From positions 72,433,482-72,497,481 of the forward strand of contig NW_026947484.1 in NCBI RefSeq assembly GCF_034190915.1: a stretch of 64,000 bases of DNA, read 5' to 3'. The stretch comes from Cavia porcellus (taxonomy: Eukaryota > Chordata > Mammalia > Rodentia > Caviidae). Shown here in pieces: positions 48,201-60,200 of the stretch (within the stretch, counting starts at the first letter, position 1; each line of letters starts with the position of its first letter). The notes beneath the pieces were generated by a model, which searched no databases, had not been told where the DNA came from, and worked only from the letters and a program-made list of their open reading frames with translations. Both the position numbers and the translations under genes were made by a program.

Positions 48201-51200
48201 AACTGCAGATTCACAGACCCTGGTTTTAAATTTTGGCTCTGCTACGTGGCTACTACAATTTGACAACAATCGCCCAGAGAGCCATGTGTTACTCTGTCCC
48301 CAGGATGGTGCTACTGGCACCAGAGGAACATCCAGGAGGTTACTCAGGTCACTGGCAATGGGTGTGGTGCCCATGGAGGGTGTGGGAGCAGGTACTCTAT
48401 AGCAGGAGACACTGCACTGAACACAGCCTTCTGAATCACCACATGCAGGTCCCGAAAGAGTTGGAAGTATCTGATTTTCTCTCTCCCTCTCCAAATCCAT
48501 AAGACTCATCCACAAGAGAAATGCAGACACATGGCTTGTTACCTTTTGGTTTCCCTGACTGACTCCTCAGTGGTCTCCTTGTATTCTGGAACGCTGTTGT
48601 TCATGTCCATGCATACTTTGCCAACAAATGCCCGCTGCCCAAATTTATCTGTGAAACACACACAAAATGAACCTGAAGGAATCTTTCTTTTCCAATGTGT
48701 ACTTTTCTGAAGCTTTTAGAAATACTTTAAATTAAGATAATTATGAAAAATGCAATTGTAAAAGAGCATTTAGCATCATACCACTTACCGCTGAGGAATA
48801 ATAACAGTGACCAAACCCAGTAATTACAGTAAGCTGTAGAGGTGCTTCCAGGAATCACACATTCACTCTCCCTGCCTTGGGTAATAACGGGGTGTACTGT
48901 CCCTCTGAATCAGCTCTTCCTTTGTCTGTACAGTCTGCCTATATTTTGACCTATGCCAGCTATCTTTGCTCTCATTTTATGACACAGTGAAGGGTGAACA
49001 GCCTGAGATCCTAGGGAGACACTCGACTCTTTTTCGGCACACCTACATTCTGTCTCTTCTCTTTTCTCCCGCTTCTCTTGCTCCACTACTCACAGTCTCC
49101 TTCCTGTCAACTACTCCACCCTCATGCCTCGGACTGCATCTCCATCTGTGTATCCCGGGTGCCCTCCCGGATGGAGCACAGCTCGGTGGAGCGTTGAGAA
49201 CATGAGAAATTCAGTGTGACACACCTTAGTTCTCTGGTTAATTCTTAGGAAGCAGATGCTGTTTGTCTGAGATCTAGACCTGTCTGTTCCCACTGTCCTC
49301 TGCTATATGCAGGGCCATGAGGAATATGCACAACCATGGACACGCTCCTCATCCCACACTGCTGCTCTCCTTAACTATCACCGTATCAGCAGCACTACCT
49401 TCGGGGAATTTGACTTCAGATCACTGGCAGCTCTAAGCACTACTGAACCTAGTACTCACGAGAGGTGCGGCAAGAATTCTATTTCAGCAAGGAAGGGGGA
49501 GGTACATAGGGCAATGCTGTTTTTACAAAGCTCCCACTGCTATCATACTAATCTTTCCAAATGTTTCCTGTCACTCTCTTTCCCCTGTCACTTAGTTAAA
49601 TACCTGGCTACTAAATTAGTCTCTCTTATAATATCTCTTTTATTATGTCACTCCCTTGGCCTAAAACTTGCTGTCACCTTTGATGCTTATTCAAGTCCCC
49701 CAGAGTCTGAACCACCCTACCTGCCCAACATCCTCAGCACCCCACTGTGCAGTCTTCTTCTCCTTTAAACTGTTGTTTCCTACTTCCTGGGTCCACCAGT
49801 GGCGAACCCGCCCTCGTGCCTCTGCCCATCTCATTTCAGATGTGTAGGAGATACTTCAATCTTTCCCCGGTTTTCTTCCCTCCAAAGCCTCGCTTAAAGG
49901 TCCTGTCAATGAAACCTTCCCGGATGATCTAGTCGGGTTCTCTTTGCCTCCTCTGATCACTACTTTCAGTATCACACGTCAGGCTTCCGGTACAGATTAC
50001 ACCGGCTATCAGCAGTGTCTGAAGTACATTCATCAAGATTTACTAAGTTTCTGAAGTACAGTGCAGTGTCTGAAGTACATTCATCAACATTTACTTAGCA
50101 TTTACTAAGTGCTCGGTACAGACCAGACAGTGCATGGGCATAAGTTGCAGGATCATCAACCTAAATTCAGTCTCCCCTTGGGATACTAGCTTTTCTACCG
50201 CGGGCACAGCAGTTAGCCTCTGAGCATCAGTTTATCTGCTGGTACCAAGAGGACATCAATAACCATCACACAGAGTTATCTGCAGCTTATTCCACCCATG
50301 CACAGTGCTTGGTTCAGTGCAGGGCATCTAATCACAGCATTGCAGATATTGCTAAAATTATTGTAAGTGTTCTGTCTGGGTCTTCCAGGGCAGAGACTAT
50401 TTTCACTTCCGTCCTCTCCCCTGTATTAAGCACTCTGCCCTGAGTCTAACCAAGACACCTGAATAGGCTGATGCCACAGAAGAATTAACAAGCTTACCCT
50501 AGAAAGCTCTAAATTAGTACACCAAACTCACGTGCATAAACTTTCTGGAGCTAGAAACTGTAAGTAAATAATCAAATTACTTAAGGAAAAAATGCAAGGG
50601 CCACAGTTACATACAGATATCTAGTTACTTGCAAAATAAAAAAATGCAAAGCTCCAGTTCTAGCAATTAAGAAGCAGGACTGTCCACCAAGAAGAAGTCG
50701 TTGTCAGGCCTGGGCTGTAGTCTTTGTTGACATGTGTGTAAATCCTGCTTTCATCTGCTCACCTGTAATTTCTGCAAGGAGCAGGGACGCATCAGTATGA
50801 ATTGTTCCAAAGTAGCAAGCCGTGGTTGTTCCATTCTTTAATGTTCTCCTCTAAAAATAAATCACACAAAAAACCTGAATTACATGTGCTCTCAAAAATC
50901 ACATGGCATTTACAAGATGAAAATAGAATTCTGGCTTTTAATTTCAAATGCTTTTATTTAAAGGTATGCCATCTTGATGTGAAATATATTTAAGTAAATG
51001 GCAAAAGTATTTATATTCCTAAAGTGTTTGCTTAAGACTTGACACTTTTGTTTTCCTAGAGTCACACAGTTCTGTTTCAGAATTCACAAATGTGATGCTA
51101 ATTAATTGCTTATTCCTTAGAACTGTTTGAGGATATCCACGTCTTACTGCATCTAGAAATGCAAAATGGAGATTTTTCTGTCTATTAACAGAGCAAAATT

Positions 51201-54200
51201 ATTCGGCCTGACTTCTAATCCACCCCCCCCAGCACATTGGTCAGTATCTATCTTTGTTGTGTTTAACAAGCTTTACTAAGAACACAGTAAAGAAGGACAA
51301 GTGTGTTCACCCACAGAAAGAACAGAGGACAGGAGCAGGGAAAGCATTTCAGTGTCTTCTTAGAAGACAAAGCTCATGAATAAGAACTTGGAAACAAGTT
51401 CCAGAAGATGGCATCAAGCAGAGCAGGTGCTGGGGGAATCAGTTGCAAGTCTACGGTAAGCAGATAATTGAAGCCTGGTGGAGTCCTGCTCCCCCACGCT
51501 GAAATCCTACCCTGCTCCTTGTAGAAGACAGGCTCTCTGTGAAACTGAATGCTATGTACAGTCCCCCTCCAAACATGAATCTGGCTGATCTTCAGGGCCC
51601 CATCATCTTCCAAAACTACCACACGGGGTACTCCCACTTCTCCTGACAGGGGCCTAAAGGATTCTTTCCCAGAGAAAAGCCTCTCTTCTAGAAAAGTGTC
51701 CCCATGGTGACACTCAGGGCCTCCCAAGAGAACTGTGGCCACTTCCACAGGTCATCCCACAGTGACGTTTGCTGGTCAGCAGCTCCCAGCTCTACCCAGA
51801 TCTTCCCACTGGCATGTTAGAGCATCACATTCAAACATGAATACACATCCAAAAGTCAGGAGACACTGGAAAAAGGCTACTATAAAAGGGGAAGGACGTG
51901 AGACAGGAGGTAAACATTTCTTTTTTGGAGGAAAGAATCTATAAGGTCAAAAGAAAGGTCAGTTTAAAAACTATAGTTAATACCTCAGAGAAATACAATC
52001 AGATATGAATTCCCAAAATAAGAACAGGATGCTTATTAAGAACAGAATGCTGGTTAAGCCAATCAGAGAACAATAGCTGTCCAAATGTGAAAATATTATA
52101 CACGATGTCTTAGAAGCCAACAGAAAAACTGTAGGATAAGTCAGAAGAGAATCTCTGGGATGCTGGGAGCAAACATGTAACAAGGACCCAAGTCACGAGG
52201 TTTACCACTTAGACTAAGAGTCTTCTAAAGCAATCCTTTAAGCCAATGGGGGAGATGAAATTACCTGAGATATATTAGTCTCCGAAATGAAAATCATCAC
52301 AGCACAATGAATAAAAAGCAGAGCCCAAATAGGTCATATAATTGTGAGCTATTATGTTGGTAAGTTAAAAAAAAAAAAAAAGCTTCCAGAAAAAGAAAAC
52401 CTGTTGTGGGAAGTGAGAGAAATCACAAGGGTGCTGGAGTTTTTTACCAACAATGCTGCAGGCAGGGGAACGAGGCCCTAACGGTTCTGGACAGGTGATT
52501 GTTAATGTCGACTTTCACTGCCTGGTAAATTACTAATTAAGCACGAGGGCAGAGTACACCGAAATGATTAGCTATTCCAAGACTTACAACTTCTGCCCCC
52601 ATGAAGGCTTTCCTAGGAAGCTCTTTAGAGATTTATTTTAATGACAGTGACACCATTCCTGGAACCAAGATATGGGGAGCGTAGCACCATGAGACAGGCA
52701 AAGAGCAGGGCCACACTACAGTAGTAGCAGAAAGATCCAAACCAGACTGAAATAAGATACCTGTAGGAGGTACGAAGCTCTTTAAAGAGAAAATGGAGGG
52801 GTTGAGGATTTAGCTACGAGGTTCAAGCACTTGCCTGGAAAGGATGAAATCATTGAGCTTGATCCCTGGTACCAAAAAGCAACAATGAAAAGAAAATGGA
52901 ACCCATACTGCCTGACCTTCTAGAACATTAGGGAAAGGACTGATTGCCCAGACTACTGCAGATGTTTTAAAAGTGTGGAAGAATATTCTCCAGCCTGGGC
53001 TCTTGCTTACGTTTTGTTTTGTTTTGGTGTTTGTTTTGATACGAGGTCTCACTACACAGTTTGAGCTGGGCTTGAATTCATGTTGTAGCCCAGGCTGGTA
53101 TCAAACTCCCAACAATCCTCCTGCCTCAGCCTCCTGAGTGCATCTTGCTTACTTTATGCTGAGCCACTTTATTTTCTTTACATCAGTTTCCTCCTTTGTG
53201 AACTAACAGGGTTCTTCTGAGTAGCACGAGGATCGGGAGGAGGGAGGCAGTTTGGAATTAAGACACCTGGGAAGGGCATGCTCCCCCTTGGCTGTCTCTG
53301 CTTGGTAGAGAGCCCAGTAATGTCAGCTAGCCCTGAAGGTCAAAAAAACATCGGAAACCTGGATTTTCATGACAATCTTCCCAAATTTTAAGATATTTTC
53401 CCCATGAAATAAAATGTATCCACCTGCCAGTACAGAATATTTAGAATCTATGTGCTCTAGACATGAATCAGCTCTTTGTCAGAAAAATGAATCCAGACGA
53501 AAAGTTAGTATCATGGCAGAATTTGATCTCCAGCAACTAGAAAAAGATCTGCATTCCAGTATGGGCTCAGCCAGTAATTGCAGAATGAATGCCTAAGAAA
53601 GCAGAACAACTAAAATGAGAGAGACATAAAATGCACTAAAATTACCCTCAGGTGAACAGGGCAAAACAGTGAATGGCCTACCATGACAATAAGACTGAAA
53701 TAATGATTTTAAAAACTGGGCCACTGGGGCTGGGGACTTAGCTCAGTGGCATAAGTGCCTGCCCGGCAAGCATGAGGTCACGAGTTCTAATCCCCAGTAC
53801 AAAAAAAAAAAAAAAAAATTCGGCCATGACATTGTCTAAGGGTGTAGCAAGAAAAAACTCAGGGACATGAGAGTAGATTTGGAAGCATCAATGTGTTTGT
53901 CAGAGTTTTTACCAACAAAAGAGCTAGTTAGAAGGGAAATACAGTGTATGAGAGACACACACAAAGGGACAGAAGAGAGGTACATAAAGAGAAAGAAAGA
54001 AACAGAGACAGGCAAAGAGAAGTACATTCCCTGGAAAAGAAGACAAGAGTCCTCCTATTGAAAGTATTAGAGCCAGGGATCTAGCTCAGCGGCACAAGCA
54101 CCTGCCTGGCAAGCACAAAGTGCTGAGTTCAATTCCTGATACAATAAAATAAAATAAGAAAGAAGAACTCATTGAAGAGAATGAATAGATTAAAAATGAT

Positions 54201-57200
54201 ACAATCAAAACCATGCCAAGAGGCCTCACATTTATTAAGATGACATTATTTTAAAAAAAGATAAATGCTAGGCAGCTTATGAAGGAAAACAATTTCTTCT
54301 ACACTGATAGGGCAGCCCCCCTAGAAAACAGTACAGAAGTTCCCTAAAAATAAACACAGAGCTATGATATGACTTAGCCAAATCCAAGGCCAAGAATTTA
54401 CCCAAAGCAATGCCATTAAGATCTTCAAGAGACGTCTACGTGCTCCTGCTCACTGAAATGCTATTTTCAGCAGCCAAGTGACAGAGTCAACCCGAGGGAC
54501 AATCAAGACATAAATGACAAAAAGTCGTGGTATATGTACACAATGGAATGGTAGTCAATAAAGAATGATCACATTGAGGTATTTATAAATAAATGGACGC
54601 AACTTGAGACCATACTCGTAAGCGAAATAAATCAAACTTACACGTATAAATACTATATAGTCTCCCTAGTGTAAGAAATGGTAAGAGTACATAAAGTTTA
54701 TAGTAATCATGATTCGCCATTACATTGCTTTGAAGCCTTATAATATTTTCATTCATTAGTTGGAATGGTTTTACCCTTGTTTGTTTGATTTTATTGTCTG
54801 TGATAGTATGAACAGCTATTTTGAAGAAAACAAGACATTATAATAGCCAGTGCTGACTTAATATCATTTTGCTTTGAAGTCCTACCATGCTTTTGTTCTT
54901 CTGTCTCCATTGCTTCTATCATGTTGTACCTTACTGGATTTAATATGTGTGGTAGCATAAACAAATTTTTTTATGGAAAATGAAATAATATAGTAGCCAT
55001 TGTTCATTTTTGGTTCTTGGTTCTGAATGTCTTGTAGTACTTTCATTCTCTTGAATGGTTTTATACTATTTTGTTATGTTTGATACTATTGTGTGTGAAG
55101 GTATGCTCAACTATTTCAAAGAAAGAGACATTATAGTAGCTACTGTTAATACCAAGTTGTCTTATGGTGAAGTGCTGTGTTGCTTATATTGTTCTGTTCT
55201 GATCTGCTTTGTTCTGTCCTCTTTTGTCTTAATCTCTTTAAAATAAAAAAGTTTTAAAAAACAAACAAACAAAAAAAAGAAATCTTGCCCTGCTGTAGGA
55301 CAGACACTAACTACAAATATTAATGTAATGTCACTTTCATGAGGAAGTTCAAATAGATTCACTGCTCAATGGAGTCAAGTGTCAGTCACCATGGCTGAGG
55401 GCAGGGGGTGGGGGGGGGTCAGTTACAGGATAAAAAAGCACTGGCCACCCTAGATGACTACATTTTCAAAAACTCCAATGCACAGCATATCGCCCAGGCT
55501 TAGCATTACTGTGCTACTGTATACTTCAAACTTCACTAAAAAGATCACCTTTCTGTTAAACATTGTTACCAAAAAAGAAAAATAAGAAACAGTAAAAGGG
55601 GGTGGGAGGAAACTTCTGGGCCTAATGAAATCTGTATTTATGACCTTGACCGTAGCGCCAGCTCAGTGTGGGTGCACTTATCAAATCCTACATGCTAATT
55701 ATGAACAGTTTTTGGTATGTCAATCACACTTCAATAAAGTGGTTAAATAAAAAGAACAAAAAGGAAATTCTGCAGGCCAATAAATTAGCCAAAAAAGAAT
55801 AAGAATTCAACTGGCATCACCACATTGGGGTGTGGCAGGTAAATAATTTAAAATACAAGTTTTTTAACGAGCTAAAGCATCATTTCTAAAATTTCAAAAA
55901 TTAAAGTAAAGCCATTTTTGACACTGAAGATTTGAAATGCTTACCATCCACCTTATGGGAAAGGGTTGGCAGACACTATGTCCCCAAATGAGAAATGAAT
56001 CCAAGGATCCAAGTAGTAAAAGAAAAAGCTGGTTGTTAAATTCAGTGTAGACATTAAATTCAGTAGTAACAGTGAACCAGAACTAAGCTAAGATGAACTT
56101 TTAAGTTAAATTTGAAAATTGAAACATTTTAAGTATGGCTAATAAAAAATAAAATGGAACTAAATTTGATATGACACAATGGTGGATAGGGATAAGCAGG
56201 AAAGAGGAGCAAAGGGTCTTGTCTTATTTTATGGAAGAATATAAAGGAAATTGATAGAAAATAATTCATTTAACAAATTAATCTCAGGTATAGAAAAATG
56301 TCTTCATCAATAGAAAAAATATGCACTGCTAGAATTTTCAGAATAATCATAAAAAGTAAGCTTTTATTAGGTCACAAAATAAGTCCATTATTTCAAAGAA
56401 AAATAATCACATAAGATATCTGCAGTCACCAGAATAAAATAAAATTGAAACAGAAATATAATCTAATATTTTTTAATTCTCAAAATTTTAGGAATCTTTC
56501 TAAAATCCTGCTTTGAAGTTGAAGTGGAAATTACAAAGTTGACTGTTTAGCAGTGGAGGCAACAGGATGTGTCCAGATACTGGACTGTAAGTCCCTCTCC
56601 TGAGGGCAGGCCTGAGCCTAGCAGCATAGGCTGAAGGGGAGAGAAACTAACAGGGTGGGAAACTACTGATTAAGTAGACTGCAGTGAACTAAAAGCACTG
56701 GAAAGGCCATTAACCTGCCCAAACTACAGTCAGAGGTCTGAATAAGGGGAGGCCCAGGGGGAGGGAGGAAGGGGAGGAAAAAAGAGAGCAAAGAGGATGG
56801 AAGGAGAGAGGGAAAGAACCCAAAGCTACTCCCGTTTGCTCCTACCCAGTTCAGCTTATTTAATAAAGCAGCTGCACAGCTGTTACTTACATAACTTTAA
56901 AAAATGAGAAAACCCATTTCATCCAGTTTTATGGTTCGGCTTCCCAGGCCGCGGTGCCACTTCAGTTGCTCATGAGTTTTACAGAGAGCTATTAATGACT
57001 ATTTGCAGTTCCCCCATTCAGAAGGAAATCTGTCACTGCGTTTCCTAACCTTTCCTTAGCCACCAATTCTTGACAGAAAGGGTTTTGAGACCAAGTTTTA
57101 GGAGCTCAAAGAAATTCCAAGCTGAAGATGACCCGACCTTCAAAGCTAATTTCCAGGGCCGGGGAGGCGGTCTGGCTTCCTCTGCTTTCTTTTTGTGTTT

Positions 57201-60200
57201 TAACAGCTGGCTGGATCTATGGAGTTAGCTGGGTTCCTCCTTCTCAACCCAATCACTGGAAAACCCATAAAATATTTTCATGCTATTACTGTAACAGAAT
57301 GGTCTATCTTGGCACATTCAGTGAGCTCAGTTTTTTATCCCCTAATTACAATTTGGGCAGATTACAGAACTTTCTGTTCTTTGTAGTTCATCTCAGGCCT
57401 ATGTCAAACTTCAGTCTCTTGTTCAGTTTGCAGTAAGTCAAAGGAGACAGTCTAGGTTTGGCTTATTGGGTTTTATTTTCTCTTAATAATCACAGGGTAT
57501 TTGGGCTAATCCATATTTTAAATAATCTGCAGAACAGTTTATCACTGCAATGATCTCTGGAGCAAATGTGTTGAAGTACATCTATGAATGTTTTCCAGGG
57601 GAGAAAATAAAAAGCAAAAAGAAAAAATTCTTAGTTTTATGCCTGGGTACCTCCTTTGTACTTCTTTGTCTTGCCCTAGGAAGCCTGCAGCCTAGAAACA
57701 GGTTCTACTGAGTAAGTCTCAACTTCCTCAAACAGATCTCAACCACACTGTAGGTTCGTCCAAGCATATGGGTCTTCTCATAATCTGACACAGGATGTAT
57801 GAATGCAAATGCTTGTCAGGAATCAAACCTACTTTGTACTCATGGACATCAAATACTTAATCTCTGGTATTAGCGGGGTACTACATGAAGGACATATGGT
57901 CCCTGATAGTCTATCTTTCTAAACATAAAAGTCTAATCTAGTTGACCTTTTATACTACAGCACCTTTACACTATGTATTTTTTGAAAATACAGCACTTAT
58001 CCACATCAAGGAATACTGGGATTAATTTTCTTAAATTTTAGGAAGAGGAATAGATATGCTTCATTTGGCAAATATGGCCTTAAAACATTCTATAACTCTA
58101 TCAAGAACATATAAAGGACTCAAAAAATCAGACCTCCTAAATTTAAAGACCCAATCCAACAAGTGAGATGTATACACACTTCTGAGATGGAGAAATACAA
58201 ACAGCAAATAAATCTATGAAAAAATGTTCAACATCACTGGTCATTTGAGAGATATAAATTAAAACAACACTGAGATTCCATCTCTCCCTGGAAAGAATGG
58301 CTATCATCAAGAAATCAACTAATAACAAACGCTGGTGGGGCACTGTAAAAAAAAAGGAGCCTTTCTCCACTGTTGGTGGGAACATAGACTGATGCAATCA
58401 CTGCAGAAATCAGGGTGGCGATCCCTCAAAAACATAAGATTGGAGGTATACTTGACCTAGTTATTCCTCTTCTGGGTATGCTCCCAGAAGAATTAAAAAC
58501 ATTGTACACAGTGATATATGTATGCACCGGTGTTTATAGAAGCATATTTTGTAACAGAACTTGGAAAGAACTGAAATGAACATCAACTGGGGAACAGATA
58601 AAAAGGATGTGGTCTTTTTATACAATGGAGTACTACTCGGTTATAAAGCAGGCTAGACTGGAGACTTTATAAGCAAATGGATACAACTCAAGACCATCCT
58701 TACAAGTGAAATAAACCAGACACACACAATACGATGTATAAACATCCTATTGTCTCCCTAGTGTGAAAAGCTGAAAGAGTAAATAAGATCCAAAATGTAT
58801 AACAGATAATTGTAAAAGGGAAAGAAGCTTCTGGAAAGAGAAACAAGAGAATACAGAAAAGGGAAAAGATATATATATGATAGTAAGATAGTTATACTAC
58901 TAATTTCTGTTAGTTCATTGAAAAGAAAGGTTTGTGCTGACATTGTTTGGACATTAAATGCTGATATCTTGTGCTCTGTGTAACTAATTTAAAGATAACA
59001 GAGCAATGTATTAGCCATTGTTACTCTGTTACTATCTTATTTTAAAAATTTGTTTTTCTCTTTAAAATAAAGATAAATAAATAAATAAACAATTCAGGAC
59101 TACTTTTAAAGAAATCCCATAACCGATTCTCCCTGTTGGCCAGTTAATAGACACTGACAGCCAACCCCATGACAAGCTCTAACAGGTGCATGCACCCCAC
59201 CCTGATGACATGGGTCCACTTCTTGATTTTGTTTTTATCTTTCTCACTTCCCTTTTGTTCTTAGCTGTGATGTGATGACTCATTTTCTCTTGTTGTATAC
59301 GATGTAATTTTAATCATCTCAAACCATTTTTAGAACAATGTGAAGTATAAATAAATTTTGAGAATAAAAATTGGATGTGGTTAACACAGTTCATTAACGC
59401 AGTGAGCCAGTAACCTCACACAGAGCTCTCCACCCTTCTCCGTGTTTCTGGTGTGTCGTGTGCAGGCACGTTAAGGATATACGTGAGTCCCACCATTACA
59501 CAAGCCAAGTGTATAACTATTAGCCCTTCCTGCTGCTCTGAACGATGCAAGCCCAGGGAAAGTGTCAGGACGGCTTATCTGTCTGTGCCGAGGGACTGTC
59601 ACCCTGTCAGCACCTTAGAAGAAAAGCTAGCAGTGGATCCGAAAGGATGTACAGCCCAAGGGTACTGAATAGCAGGAAGCCACAGCCAGGTGAGAAGGAA
59701 CTGCAGCTCTAACTTCTTCACAGCAGAAGCTGGCCCCAGTTACTGCGTGTTCACTGGTTCTGGGCCCGAAGTTGCAGTAGAAAGAAAGAACCTGATTTTT
59801 TTCAAAGAGCAAAGCAAACCTCTTCAGCCTCTGTGGTTGGAACACACTAAAACCCCTTTCACCCACTGAACGGACTCCAGGGCTCCCTCTAGCGGCTCTC
59901 AGGCCCACGACCGCTCATGGGACTCGCTTGCTTATGCCTCCTGGCAAACCTGCCAAAGTAACATGATAATCTTCTACCAGTAATTTGAAATTCTAATTTC
60001 TTATTTCCTTGGGTATTTTAAAGAAAACATACAGGGCTCTTACAATGTGCTTGAGGAAGACAACTCCAGTGTCTCCCCTTGAATGCAGAACAATTGCTGC
60101 AACTTTGATTATATGGAGACTTACTTCCTTATACTGCTATGTACAGAGCTGGCTATGGTATGGCCTTCTCTCTTCAATTGGCTCTAAGCATTGCAAATAA

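Larger units (their letters stand above)
43573..48542 (-). other. GDA intron 5
   Basis: About 5.0 kb, GT-AG. 43573-45150 is unique-looking. Then two young L1 3' ends, an old antisense L1 (46590-47480, interrupted) and a MIR near 48190. Confidence 0.9.
48649..50762 (-). other. GDA intron 4
   Basis: About 2.1 kb, GT-AG. Contains an L2-like stretch and a MIR; a 153-codon open frame at 49307-49768 on plus overlaps the L2-like part and has no recognised similarity. Confidence 0.9.

Noticed and set aside
49307..49768. 153-codon open frame on plus in GDA intron 4
   Set aside because: Overlaps an L2-like repeat and resembles no protein I know; long chance frames occur at this GC content.
57128..57436. 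102-codon open frame on plus in GDA intron 3
   Set aside because: No known domain, no splice or promoter context, no codon-bias sign visible; a chance frame.
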